NCBI GenBank assembly: GCA_036519295.1
Contig: DATDLN010000129.1
Span: 1 to 8,509 of the forward strand
Source of the DNA: JACVRW01 sp036519295
Lineage (GTDB): Bacteria > Actinomycetota > Thermoleophilia > Solirubrobacterales > Thermoleophilaceae
Reading direction: 5' to 3'
DNA: 8,509 nucleotides
The notes beneath the pieces were generated by a model. That model made no database searches and was not told the origin of the DNA. It saw only the letters and a list, made by a program, of their open reading frames with translations. The position numbers and the translations under genes were made by a program. This document shows positions 1-6,882 of this stretch, piece by piece (position 1 is the first letter of the stretch; each line of letters opens with the position of its first letter).

Positions 1-470
1 AGCTGCGCCGCGGCCGCGCTGTCCACCCCGCCGCTCACCGCCACGAGCGTGCGCCGCGCGCTCGGCTCGAGCCGCGGCGCCCCGGCGCGGGCGGCGGCCC
101 CGAGCGCACGGTGGAGGGCGTCGGAGGCGAGCTGCGCGGCGTGCCGCTTGGGCGGGACCAGCCCGCCCAGCGCGCCGGCCACGTCGTCGATCGTGACCCG
201 GGCAGCATCGATGAAGGCCGCACCCTCGACCAGCTCGACGACCGCGCTGCCGGCGGCCCGGGCGGCGCCGCAGCCCTCGGCGTCGAAACCGGCCTCGACG
301 ACGGTGTCCCCCTCCACCCGGACGGCGATCCTAACGAGATCCCCACAAGCGGCGCCGCCGGCGGCGCCGGAATGGGGCCAGTCGGCGAGCGCCCCGAGCC
401 CACGTGGATGGGACAGGTGGAATTCGAGCACGGGTCTCAAGACTGGCACATAAGGCTGGAGGCCAGCCAT
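1..470 (-). CDS. mnmA: IscU/NifU-like domain fused to tRNA 2-thiouridylase MnmA (5' part only, cut by window edge)
   Basis: The gene reads off the left edge, and 156 codons are visible from ATG at 470. Residues about 15-125 match an Fe-S scaffold (IscU/NifU N-terminal) fold: HPRGLG at 21-26, Cys42 in ACGD with Asp44, Cys67 in EGCGAA, and LGGL..PKRH at 101-110. The position after His110, normally the third scaffold Cys, is Ala111. After a linker, residues 141-151 read TLVAVSGGVDS, the ATP pyrophosphatase PP-loop that opens MnmA. MnmA thiolates U34 of tRNA-Lys, -Glu and -Gln using sulfur relayed from a cysteine desulfurase. In-frame GTG codons at 449 and 431 are alternative starts; 431 fits scaffold family length best, and no start has a clear ribosome site. 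Domain calls are firm. The exact name of the PP-loop partner is inferred because most of it lies outside the window. Confidence 0.8.
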   Translation of the reverse strand, partial: MAGLQPYVPVLRPVLEFHLSHPRGLGALADWPHSGAAGGAACGDLVRIAVRVEGDTVVEAGFDAEGCGAARAAGSAVVELVEGAAFIDAARVTIDDVAGALGGLVPPKRHAAQLASDALHRALGAAARAGAPRLEPSARRTLVAVSGGVDSAAAAQ

Positions 471-504
471 CGAAAACCGAGTAATGCAAGGACTCAGGGG
501 CGAA

Positions 505-522
505 GCCTTGCGATCGCAAGGC
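505..522. repeat. 18-bp perfect palindrome
   Basis: The bases GCCTTGCGATCGCAAGGC are self-complementary over all 18 positions. It lies about 35 bp upstream of the ATG at 470 on the minus strand, a place where an operator for a dimeric regulator could sit. Function is unknown. Confidence 0.5.
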
Positions 523-691
523 GAGCCCCGAGGACGCCGCAGGACGACGGTTTGCAGATGGGTGGCCCCAGCCTGACGCTGCCGAGGACCGAGAGTTGGG
601 CCTGCTGTACGAGCAAGCTTGGGTGTCCTCCGCGGCTGGCCACAACCAAGCCGCGAGCCGGACTCCCTTCCCGGTGGTGTTCGGCTCAACA

Positions 692-731
692 TGTACGGCC
701 GGCTGGCGTACAGGCTCGGGCCGTCCCCGAG
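692..731 (-). terminator. Two hairpins just after aspS, possible transcript end
   Basis: On the minus strand, the first stem after the aspS stop (736-738) pairs 726-731 with 715-720 (6 bp, 5-nt loop). The second pairs 707-712 with 692-697 (TGTACG/CGTACA, 6 bp). Neither is followed by a U-tract, so this is not a classical intrinsic terminator. In a high-GC actinobacterium, U-less hairpins may still act in termination or 3'-end protection. This is inference from position only. Confidence 0.3.
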
Positions 732-735
732 GCTA

Positions 736-2481
736 CTAGAGATCCAGCTTCACGCCCAGCTCCTTGAGCTGGCGCGGGTCGACGGGCGCGGGCGCGCCGG
801 TGAGGGGATCGTTGCCGCTGGCCGCTTTGGGAAACGGGATGGCGTCGCGGATCGAGGGGGCCGCGGCCAGGAGGGCGACCAGTCGGTCGATGCCGAAAGC
901 GATGCCGCCGTGCGGCGGCGCCCCGTAGGTGAGGGCCTCGAGCAGGAAGCCGAACCGCTCGCGCGCCTCGTCGGGGCCGATCCCGAGCGCGTCGAAGACC
1001 TTCTGCTGGACCTCGGGCGTGTTGATCCGGATGGACCCGCCGCCTATCTCCCAGCCGTCGAAGACGACGTCGTAGGCACGGCTGCGCCAGGCACCCGGGT
1101 CGCCGTCGAGGTCGCCGATGGGCGCGGTGAAGGGGTGGTGGAGTGGGTCCCATCGGGCCTCGTCCTCGTTCCACTCGAACATGGGGAAGTCGACGACCCA
1201 GAACACGTCGTGTCCGCTCCGTCCGTCCCCGGCCACCTCGGCGCGCAGCGCGCCGAGCACGCGAGCGGCGACTTCGGGCTTGTCGGCCACGATCAGGATG
1301 GCCTCGCCCTCGCCGGCACCGAGCCGCTCGGTGGCGCCTCCGATCTCGTCGGCGGAGAGGAACTTCGCGATCGGCGAGCGCCAGCTGCCGTTTTCGGCGA
1401 CCGCCCAGGCGAGTCCCTTCGCGCCGAGCTCCTGGGCCTTCCCGGTGAGCGCGTCGAAGCGGCTGCGGGGCCAGTCGCCGCCGGCCTTCAACGCACGCAC
1501 CACCCCACCCGACTCGATCGCGCCGGCGAACACCTTGAACTCGGATGTGCGGAACACGTCGGAGAGGTCGACGATCTCGACCCCGAGGCGCCGATCCGGC
1601 CGATCGGAGCCGTAGCGCAGCATCGCCTCGTCGTAGGTGATGCGCTCGAGCGGCAGCTCGATCTCCACCCCGCCGACTGCGAGCACGTGCCCCAGCAGGC
1701 GGTCCACCGTCTCGATCACGTCCTCCTCGTCGACGAACGCCATCTCCATGTCGAGCTGCGTGAACTCGGGTTGGCGGTCGGCGCGGAAGTCCTCGTCGCG
1801 GAAGCAGCGAGGGATCTGGAAGTAGCGCTCGAACCCGCTCACCATCAGGAGCTGCTTGAAGAGCTGCGGCGATTGCGGCAGCGCGTACCAGGAGCCGCGG
1901 ATGAGGCGGCTCGGCACGAGGAAGTCGCGAGCGCCCTCGGGCGTCGAGCGGGTCATGATCGGCGTCTCGATCTCGAGGAAGCCCTCCTCGCTCAGGTGGT
2001 CTCGGATCGCCTTCACCACCTCGTGGCGCAAGATCACGTTGTCGCGCATGCGTTCCTTGCGAAGGTCGAGGTAGCGGTAGCGAAGTCGCAGCTCCTCCCC
2101 CACCGGCTCGTCTTCGTCGATCTGGAAGGGCGGCGTCTCGGAGTCGGCGAGCTGCTCGAGATCCGAGACCACCAGCTCTACCTCGCCCGTAGGGAGCTCC
2201 GGGTTGACCGTGCCCTCCTCGCGCGGTACCAGCTGGCCTTCGGCCGTAATCACGTCCTCCGCGCGCAGCTTCCCGGCCGCGGCGTGCGCCTCGGGCGCCT
2301 CCTCGGGCCGGAAGACGAGCTGGAGCAGCCCGGTGCGGTCGCGCACGTCGATGAAGATCAGCCCGCCGTGGTCGCGCCGCCGGTGCACCCAGCCGGCCAC
2401 CCGGACCCGCTCGCCGACGTCGCCGGCGCGCAGCTGGCCGGCCCAATGGGTGCGGTAGCGGTTGGCGCGCGGCGCCTTCAC
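736..2481 (-). CDS. aspS: Aspartyl-tRNA synthetase, bacterial type, probably non-discriminating
   Basis: This class IIb synthetase attaches Asp to tRNA-Asp in the cytoplasm. It is 581 aa, normal for the bacterial form with a GAD insertion. An N-terminal OB-fold anticodon domain covers about 1-105 (GWVHRRRDHGG, then FIDVRDRTGL). The catalytic core begins near RYRYLDLR (134-141). Motif 2 is RCFRDEDFRADRQPEFTQLD (225-244). The bacterial insertion covers about 285-425, and motif 3 is GGIAFGIDRLVALL (525-538). His38 and Gly90 occupy the positions where non-discriminating AspRS has His/Gly and discriminating enzymes have Leu/Lys (known from Pseudomonas and E. coli work). This predicts Asp-tRNA-Asn formation and GatCAB use. 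The GTG start at 2481 overlaps the hisS stop by 4 nt (GTGA). The frame stays open further upstream, but that part lies inside hisS. Confidence 0.96.
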   Translation of the reverse strand: MKAPRANRYRTHWAGQLRAGDVGERVRVAGWVHRRRDHGGLIFIDVRDRTGLLQLVFRPEEAPEAHAAAGKLRAEDVITAEGQLVPREEGTVNPELPTGEVELVVSDLEQLADSETPPFQIDEDEPVGEELRLRYRYLDLRKERMRDNVILRHEVVKAIRDHLSEEGFLEIETPIMTRSTPEGARDFLVPSRLIRGSWYALPQSPQLFKQLLMVSGFERYFQIPRCFRDEDFRADRQPEFTQLDMEMAFVDEEDVIETVDRLLGHVLAVGGVEIELPLERITYDEAMLRYGSDRPDRRLGVEIVDLSDVFRTSEFKVFAGAIESGGVVRALKAGGDWPRSRFDALTGKAQELGAKGLAWAVAENGSWRSPIAKFLSADEIGGATERLGAGEGEAILIVADKPEVAARVLGALRAEVAGDGRSGHDVFWVVDFPMFEWNEDEARWDPLHHPFTAPIGDLDGDPGAWRSRAYDVVFDGWEIGGGSIRINTPEVQQKVFDALGIGPDEARERFGFLLEALTYGAPPHGGIAFGIDRLVALLAAAPSIRDAIPFPKAASGNDPLTGAPAPVDPRQLKELGVKLDL

Positions 2482-3713
2482 GAGCCCGCCTCCCGCACGA
2501 GCGCCAGCGCCTCCTCGGCGTCGGCCGCGCGGCGCTGGGCACCGCTGTCCATGTCCTTCACGTCGATACCGTCGCCCACGATCAGCGTCGAGCGTGCGCC
2601 GATGCGATCCGCCTGCCTCAGCTGGCCTCTCAGCGAGCGCCCGGCCTGCTCCATCTCCACTCTGAAGCCCTCCTCGCGCAGTCGCCGGGCGAGGCGGAAG
2701 CCCTCGCGCACCGCGTCGGGCTTGGCGAGCGCCACATATACACGCGAGTCCTCGGCCGCCTCCTCCTCGCCGGCCGCGAGCAGGATGCGCTCGATGCCCG
2801 CCGCCCATCCGTCCGCGGGTGTGGGCGGCCCACCCAGCTCCTCCACCAACAGGTCGTAGCGGCCGCCGCCACCCAGCGCACTCTGCGCGCCCAGGCGGGG
2901 CGACTCGAACTCGAACACCGTTCGCGTGTAGTAGTCGAGCCCGCGCACGAGGGTCGAGTCGAGCTCGTACGGCAGCTCGGCGTCGTCGAGCAGCGAGCGC
3001 ACCGCGGCGAAGTGCTCGGCGTCCTCCGGACTCAGGCGGTCGAGCAGGCGGGGCGCCCCCGCCAGAACCGCCTTCGTGCCCGTGTGATCGGCGTCGAACG
3101 CGCGCAGCGGGTTCTGATCGAGCCGGGCGCGAACGTCCTCCGACAGCTCGTCCTCGTGCTCGCGCAGGTAGGCGCGGAGCTCGTCCAGGTAGAGCGCTCT
3201 CGTCTGCGGCGTCCCCAGGCTCGAGAGCCGCAGCCTGGTTTCACCGACTCCGGCGCGCTCGAGCAGCTCGGCCAGCAGCAGGATCAGCTCGGCGTCGACG
3301 CTCGGCTCGTCCGAGCCGAGCACCTCGGCGTCCAGCTGCGTGAACTGCCGAAAGCGCCCGGCCTGCGGCGCCTCGTGGCGGAAGAACGGGCCCCAGGTCC
3401 AGAGCTTGACCGGCTGGGGCAGCTTGTGCATGCCGTGCTCGACGTAAGCGCGGCAGACGGCCGCCGTGGCCTCCGGCCGCAGGGTGAGCGAGCGGCCGGC
3501 CTTATCCTCGAAGGTGAACATCTCCTTCTGCACGATGTCCGTCGACTCGCCGACGCCGCGGGCGAACAGCTCGGTGTCCTCGAAGATGGGCGTCTCGATC
3601 GGCTCGTAACCGGCGCGGCCGAGCACCTCCTCGGCGATCCGCAGCAGTTTGAGCCGGCGCCGGCCGGCCTCTGGCAGGACGTCGAAGGTCCCGCGCGGAG
3701 CCTTCAGATTCAC
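2478..3713 (-). CDS. hisS: Histidyl-tRNA synthetase
   Basis: This class IIa synthetase charges tRNA-His. It is 411 aa, slightly short for the family but complete. Starting with KAPRGTFDVLPEAGRRR, it has motif 1 near TPIFEDTELFARG (41-53) and motif 2 FFRHEAPQAGRFRQFTQLDAE (110-130). The HisRS-specific signatures are LVRGLDYYTRTVFEFE (255-270) and GGGGRYD (281-287), and motif 3 is GWAAGIERILL (302-312). A C-terminal anticodon-binding domain covers about 325-411, with the ARSTLIVGDGI segment. Motif 2 has HEAPQ where RYERPQ is common, a mild variation. The start is GTG at 3713, sharing GTGA with the stop of the upstream hydrolase gene; its own stop overlaps aspS in the same way. Both overlaps point to translational coupling. 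Confidence 0.96.
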   Translation of the reverse strand: MNLKAPRGTFDVLPEAGRRRLKLLRIAEEVLGRAGYEPIETPIFEDTELFARGVGESTDIVQKEMFTFEDKAGRSLTLRPEATAAVCRAYVEHGMHKLPQPVKLWTWGPFFRHEAPQAGRFRQFTQLDAEVLGSDEPSVDAELILLLAELLERAGVGETRLRLSSLGTPQTRALYLDELRAYLREHEDELSEDVRARLDQNPLRAFDADHTGTKAVLAGAPRLLDRLSPEDAEHFAAVRSLLDDAELPYELDSTLVRGLDYYTRTVFEFESPRLGAQSALGGGGRYDLLVEELGGPPTPADGWAAGIERILLAAGEEEAAEDSRVYVALAKPDAVREGFRLARRLREEGFRVEMEQAGRSLRGQLRQADRIGARSTLIVGDGIDVKDMDSGAQRRAADAEEALALVREAGS

Positions 3714-4348
3714 CGGGCCAGCTCGGCCAGGAACGGGTTCGTCGCGCGCTCGGCGCCGAGGCTGGTGATCCCCATGTGGCCGGGATAGACGGTGGTGCCC
3801 GCGGGAAGCGTGTCGATGAGCATGCGGAGCGACTCGAGCAGCGTGTCCCAGTCGCCGCCCAGCAGGTCTGTGCGGCCGACCGAGCCCTGGAAGAGCACGT
3901 CCCCCGAGAAGACGGCCTCCTCCTCGGGGATCGAGAACGTCACGTGGCCCGAGCTGTGGCCGGGGGTGAAGAGCACGTCGATCTCGAAGCCGGCAAGCTC
4001 GAGCCGCTCCCCGCCCTCCAGCGTGTGCTCGGCTTCGTACGACTCGAACGGGCCGAAGCCCGGCCAGGCCACGAAGGAGTTGATGTCGGCGAGTACGAAG
4101 GCCTCTTTCTCCGGCACCCAGACCTCGGCGCCGGTGGCCTTGGCTACCGAGGCCACCGCGCCGATGTGGTCGAAGTGCGTGTGGGTGAGCAGGATGCCGT
4201 CGAGCGTCACTCCCAGGGCGTCGATGGCGCCCAGCAGCTTGTCGGGCTGGTCACCCGGGTCGACGATCAGCGCGTGGTCGGAGCCCTCGCGGCGGAAGAC
4301 GTAGCTGTTCTCGGCTACGGGCCCGACCGTGAACATCCGAACGTCCAT
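3710..4348 (-). CDS. Metallo-beta-lactamase-fold hydrolase, glyoxalase II-like
   Basis: This 212-aa protein is a single MBL fold with the full di-metal ligand set. THTHFDHIG supplies His56, His58, Asp60 and His61; TPGHSSGH supplies His131; FSGDVLF supplies Asp150; YPGHMG supplies His191. This pattern is typical of GloB-like thioester hydrolases (S-lactoylglutathione type). Substrate cannot be read from sequence, and high-GC actinobacteria often lack glutathione, so another thiol ester is possible. The ATG at 4348 lies 2 nt after the stop of the upstream membrane protein gene; Met5 is an alternative start. A GloB-like hydrolase next to hisS is a recurring actinobacterial arrangement (general knowledge). 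Here it overlaps hisS by 4 nt. Confidence 0.88.
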   Translation of the reverse strand: MDVRMFTVGPVAENSYVFRREGSDHALIVDPGDQPDKLLGAIDALGVTLDGILLTHTHFDHIGAVASVAKATGAEVWVPEKEAFVLADINSFVAWPGFGPFESYEAEHTLEGGERLELAGFEIDVLFTPGHSSGHVTFSIPEEEAVFSGDVLFQGSVGRTDLLGGDWDTLLESLRMLIDTLPAGTTVYPGHMGITSLGAERATNPFLAELAR

Positions 4349-4350
4349 GA

Positions 4351-4698
4351 TCAGCTCGCCCGTTTCCGCCGCTGGCGGAAGCGATAGATCATCAGGTCGG
4401 TGCCGTAGCCGAGGGGGATGTAAAGAAAGAACATGAATGCAGCGAGCGCGAGCCCCACGGCGATTTCGCGCCGAAACAACACGATCACGAGCACGCCGAA
4501 CACCGCCGCCGCGATGGCCGCACGCTGCATTGCCCCCTTCCAGGTGGGCGGCTTGTCGAACCTCTGCTGGCGGCGCTCGCGGGAGAGCTTCTTCGCCTCC
4601 TCACGCGTGCGTGGCCGGCCGGTGCGGCCGGCACGCTCGATCGTCCCGGCTGCGGTGCCGCGGTGCTTGCGAGTGCGCTTGCGCTTGGCCTGGGCCAT
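4351..4698 (-). CDS. Small basic protein with two predicted membrane helices, unknown function
   Basis: I do not recognise this 115-aa protein. Residues 1-58 are extremely basic (RKRTRKH near the start, REEAKKLSRERRQQR at 32-46) and probably disordered, able to contact RNA, DNA or lipid headgroups. Two hydrophobic stretches follow, at about 60-75 (AIAAAVFGVLVIVLF) and 79-98 (through FMFFLYIPLGYG), joined by a short RRE turn. The tail, RFRQRRKRAS, is basic. By the positive-inside rule, both ends face the cytoplasm as a helical hairpin. It sits 12 nt after the formiminotransferase stop and 2 nt before the hydrolase ATG, so it is part of the operon. No ribosome site is visible before its ATG, which fits coupling or leaderless-like initiation. 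No signal peptide or catalytic motif is seen. Confidence 0.75.
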   Translation of the reverse strand: MAQAKRKRTRKHRGTAAGTIERAGRTGRPRTREEAKKLSRERRQQRFDKPPTWKGAMQRAAIAAAVFGVLVIVLFRREIAVGLALAAFMFFLYIPLGYGTDLMIYRFRQRRKRAS

Positions 4699-4710
4699 GG
4701 AGGAGCGACG

Positions 4711-5595
4711 TTACCGCACGGCCTTCAGCGCGTCCTCCAGGATGTGACGCTCCGGATCGAATCCGCGGAGCGGCACGTCCTCCGGGAAGCCGTCGAACGC
4801 CGCCCGCGGAGCGAGCCCAACGAGCTCGGCCTCGGCGACCTCCGCCCGCTGCTGAACGAACGCAACGACGTCACCGAGCGGCACCGCGCGGTGGTCGTGC
4901 ACGTTCGTCGAGACCTGCGCCCGGCCGCGGTCCTCGAGGTAGAGGCCGAGCGCCCGGACGCCGGGCAGTCCGCCCCCCGACTCGCGCAGCCCGGCGGCGA
5001 TGCTCCGAGCCGTTTCCAGATCGTCGGTGACGAGATCGACGTTGAACGCGACGAGCGGCGGCCGGGCGGCCGCGAGGACCGCGCCCGCCGTCGGGTGGAG
5101 GTGCGGCGGTCCGTAGTCCGGCACGAGCTCGCCCTCCTCCATTCTTCGCCTCAGTTCTCCCGGGCCGCCGCGCCGGATCCACGCCCGCTCGCGCTGCTCC
5201 GGCCGGGTGGCGAGCTCGCCGTAGAGGAAGACGGGCACCTGGAGCTCCTCACCCGCGAGTGCGGCGGCGGTGAGAGCCTCGGCGCAGGCGGCGCCCCGGC
5301 TCTCCTCGTCGAGATAGACCACCGGCATCACATCGAGGGCTCCAACGTGCGGGTGAATGCCGGCGTGGGCGGTTACGTCGATCCGTTCCACTGCCGCCCG
5401 CGCCCCGCCCAGCAGGCCCTCGGCGAGCTGACCCTGGCGCGCGGCGAGCGTGAACACCGAGCGCCCGTGATCCGGATCGCTGTGCAGATCGAGGAACCGG
5501 GCCGGCGCGAAACCGCGCTCGATCGCCTCGAGCGTCCGGCGATCACGCCCCTCGCTCACGTTCGGAACGGCCAGCAGGAGCGGCGGCTCGGTCAT
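4711..5595 (-). CDS. ftcD: Formiminotransferase-family protein (glutamate formiminotransferase-like)
   Basis: The 294-aa protein covers the formiminotransferase N- and C-subdomains, without the cyclodeaminase part found in mammalian FTCD. Hallmarks are AVPNVSEGRDRR at 9-20, HSDPDHGRSVFTL at 38-50 and DVTAHAGIHPHVGALDVMP at 73-91; the last contains the conserved active-site histidine region. Later, AFNVDL (183-188) and AQVSTNVHDH (226-235) match folate-binding strands. Family members move the formimino group from N-formimino-glutamate to tetrahydrofolate in histidine breakdown. Related proteins act on other one-carbon substrates, and no hut genes are seen here. ATG at 5595 places PNVSEGRD at its usual position. 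The frame stays open upstream, but that part is the antisense of the tRNA gene. It is the first gene of the operon running to aspS. Confidence 0.85.
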   Translation of the reverse strand: MTEPPLLLAVPNVSEGRDRRTLEAIERGFAPARFLDLHSDPDHGRSVFTLAARQGQLAEGLLGGARAAVERIDVTAHAGIHPHVGALDVMPVVYLDEESRGAACAEALTAAALAGEELQVPVFLYGELATRPEQRERAWIRRGGPGELRRRMEEGELVPDYGPPHLHPTAGAVLAAARPPLVAFNVDLVTDDLETARSIAAGLRESGGGLPGVRALGLYLEDRGRAQVSTNVHDHRAVPLGDVVAFVQQRAEVAEAELVGLAPRAAFDGFPEDVPLRGFDPERHILEDALKAVR

Positions 5596-5607
5596 GTGGG
5601 CGAAGGC

Positions 5608-5613
5608 TAAACT
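5608..5613 (+). promoter_or_regulatory. Probable -10 element of the tRNA gene
   Basis: TAAACT fits the TAnnnT actinobacterial -10 pattern and ends 9 bp before the mature tRNA 5' end, a normal spacing for a short tRNA leader. No clear TTGACA-like -35 lies 16-18 bp upstream; that stretch is inside the start of the divergent formiminotransferase gene. Confidence 0.4.
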
Positions 5614-5622
5614 CGCGCCTGC

Positions 5623-5695
5623 GGCTCCGTAGCTCAGCGGTAAGAGCGCACGACTCATAATCGTGAGGTCCCTGGTTCGAATCCAGGCGGAGCTA
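5623..5695 (+). tRNA. tRNA-Met (CAU), elongator type
   Basis: A complete 73-nt cloverleaf can be folded. The acceptor GGCTCCG pairs with CGGAGCT. The D arm is GCTC/GAGC. The anticodon stem is CACGA/TCGTG with loop CTCATAA (anticodon CAT). The variable loop is AGGTC, the T arm is CCTGG-TTCGAAT-CCAGG, and the discriminator is A. Pairs G2-C71, C3-G70 and U4-A69 match bacterial elongator tRNA-Met rather than lysidine tRNA-Ile2, and there is no initiator-type unpaired 1-72. Pair 1-72 is a G-U wobble, with the U at the element junction. CCA is not encoded. It lies 27 bp from the divergent formiminotransferase ATG and its 3' end faces the integrase. Confidence 0.95.
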
Positions 5696-5697
5696 TT
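5661..5697 (+). other. Putative attachment site (attL) in the 3' half of tRNA-Met
   Basis: Tyrosine integrases commonly target tRNA 3' halves, and this integrase gene ends 41 bp beyond the tRNA with its C-terminus toward it, the classic layout. The core is therefore expected to span part of the T arm and acceptor strand. No second copy is inside the window, so the exact core cannot be set. A small imperfect repeat, CAGG-GATTT-CCTG (5709-5721), lies between tRNA and int and might be an accessory site. Confidence 0.5.
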
Positions 5698-5736
5698 CGG
5701 GCGATATGCAGGGATTTCCTGTCGGATCGGCACCGG

Positions 5737-6882
5737 CTAGACGGAGAGCCCGCCCGCAGTAAGGTCCACCCAGGGTCCACCAGAATCCCGTCGCGCCCGC
5801 TCGATCTGCTCCTCGGCGGACACGAGCGGCTCACCCTTTAGCTCGCGGATCACGTGCGTGTAGGTCATCACCGTCATCTGCGGCGAGTGCCCCATCTGCT
5901 CAGCCAGCTCGGGGATCGACAGGCCCGCCCGGATCTGCAGGCTGGCGAAGGCATGGCGCAGGTCGTACGGCGGCAGCGGATCCACCTGGGCTTTCTCGCG
6001 GGCCTTTTTCCACACCCGCCGGCGCCAGTTCTGGTAGTCGTGGAGGCGCCATGGGGCGCCGTCGCGGCGGGGGAACAGCAGTCCCTTGCGGATGCCCGTC
6101 GCGAGTAGGTACTCCTGCACGTCGCGGCGCACCGGCTCGAGCAGGTCGATCGCCCGGGGATGGAAGCCCCTCACCTTCTGGCCACCCACAATCTCGCCGT
6201 CGATGTTGCGCTGCTCGACCAGCAGCGTGTTCTTGCGCAGGTATTTCACCTCCATGGCCAGTAGCTCCTCGGGCGTCCGGAGGCCCTGGTAGGCGATCAG
6301 CGACACCATCGTCGCCGCGTAGAGCTTGCCTCGGCCGATCAGCACGCCACGGATCTCCTCGACCTGGGCGGGGGCAAGACACACCACGGCGCGCTCCCGC
6401 TTGGCCGACGGCTTCTTGACCGCCTTAACCGGGTTTGTCTGCACCCACCCCCAGCGGATCGCCTGCTCGTACATCGCCTGGAGCACCACCATCGACAGGC
6501 GCACCGAATGGCGACCCACGCCGGCTGCCTCGAGCTTCGCCCGGAAGTCCGCGACCACCTCGGCGCTCACCTCGCCTACCCGCATCGCGCCGAGCCGCGG
6601 GTGGATGTGCGACACCAGCATCCGCTCGTATCCGATGAGGGTCCAGGCGGCCAGGTTCGGGACGGCGTACTTGGCCCACCACTCGGTCGCAAGCTCGTCG
6701 ATGCTGCGGTTTCGTTGCTCGAACAGCGCCAACTCGCCCAGCGTCTTACGTCGACGGATCTCGGTTTCGAAGCGGTCGGCGTCGCCCTTGCGGTCGAAGG
6801 CCCTCTTTCGCCGCGGCGAGCCGCGGCCGGCCACGTACCAACGGACCTCCCAACGCCCGTCTTCGCGCCGCTTGACGCTCAT
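5737..6882 (-). CDS. int: Tyrosine-recombinase integrase of a tRNA-targeted integrative element
   Basis: The 381-aa protein catalyses site-specific insertion and, with an excision factor, removal. An N-terminal arm-binding AP2-like segment (3-30, KRREDGRWEVRWYVAGRG) is followed by a SAM-like core-binding domain (about 60-160) and a catalytic domain (about 165-345). Catalytic residues seen are Arg202 in YQGLRTPEE, a candidate Lys236 in GGQK, Arg309 in PYDLRHAFAS, His332 in MGHSPQMT, and nucleophile Tyr341 in TYTH. Tyr306 replaces the first His of the usual HxLR box, a change common in actinobacterial phage and plasmid integrases. The ATG at 6882 overlaps the excisionase stop (ATGA) and has AGGAGG at 6892-6897, 9 nt upstream. 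The tRNA at its 3' side is the likely target. Confidence 0.95.
   Translation of the reverse strand: MSVKRREDGRWEVRWYVAGRGSPRRKRAFDRKGDADRFETEIRRRKTLGELALFEQRNRSIDELATEWWAKYAVPNLAAWTLIGYERMLVSHIHPRLGAMRVGEVSAEVVADFRAKLEAAGVGRHSVRLSMVVLQAMYEQAIRWGWVQTNPVKAVKKPSAKRERAVVCLAPAQVEEIRGVLIGRGKLYAATMVSLIAYQGLRTPEELLAMEVKYLRKNTLLVEQRNIDGEIVGGQKVRGFHPRAIDLLEPVRRDVQEYLLATGIRKGLLFPRRDGAPWRLHDYQNWRRRVWKKAREKAQVDPLPPYDLRHAFASLQIRAGLSIPELAEQMGHSPQMTVMTYTHVIRELKGEPLVSAEEQIERARRDSGGPWVDLTAGGLSV

Larger units (their letters stand above)
471..735. other. Intergenic region between aspS and the scaffold-mnmA gene
   Basis: No frame here looks like a recognisable protein. It holds several inverted repeats. An 18-bp perfect palindrome with core CGATCG lies at 505-522. 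Hairpins close to the aspS stop are listed separately. A 6-bp stem (454-459 with 463-468) overlaps the ATG of the next gene. The region presumably carries the end of the aspS transcript and the promoter of the scaffold-mnmA gene, but I could not place a convincing -35/-10 pair. Confidence 0.5.

Noticed and set aside
2482..2808. Upstream extension of the aspS frame to an earlier start
   Set aside because: The extra residues are Arg/Gly-rich and lie within hisS. Homology begins just after GTG 2481, which also makes a 4-nt overlap.
619..2859. A very long open frame on the plus strand opposite aspS and the end of hisS
   Set aside because: It is the mirror of two certain synthetase genes. High GC leaves antisense frames without stops, and its translation matches no family.
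5596..5733. N-terminal extension of the formiminotransferase frame through the tRNA
   Set aside because: The added residues are the antisense translation of the tRNA gene. ATG 5595 fits the family start.
5737..6882. Integrase judged inactive because HxLR is YDLR and the GE after the first Arg is changed
   Set aside because: Both Arg residues, the second His and the Tyr nucleophile are present. YDLRH is common among actinobacterial integrases, so loss of activity is not supported.
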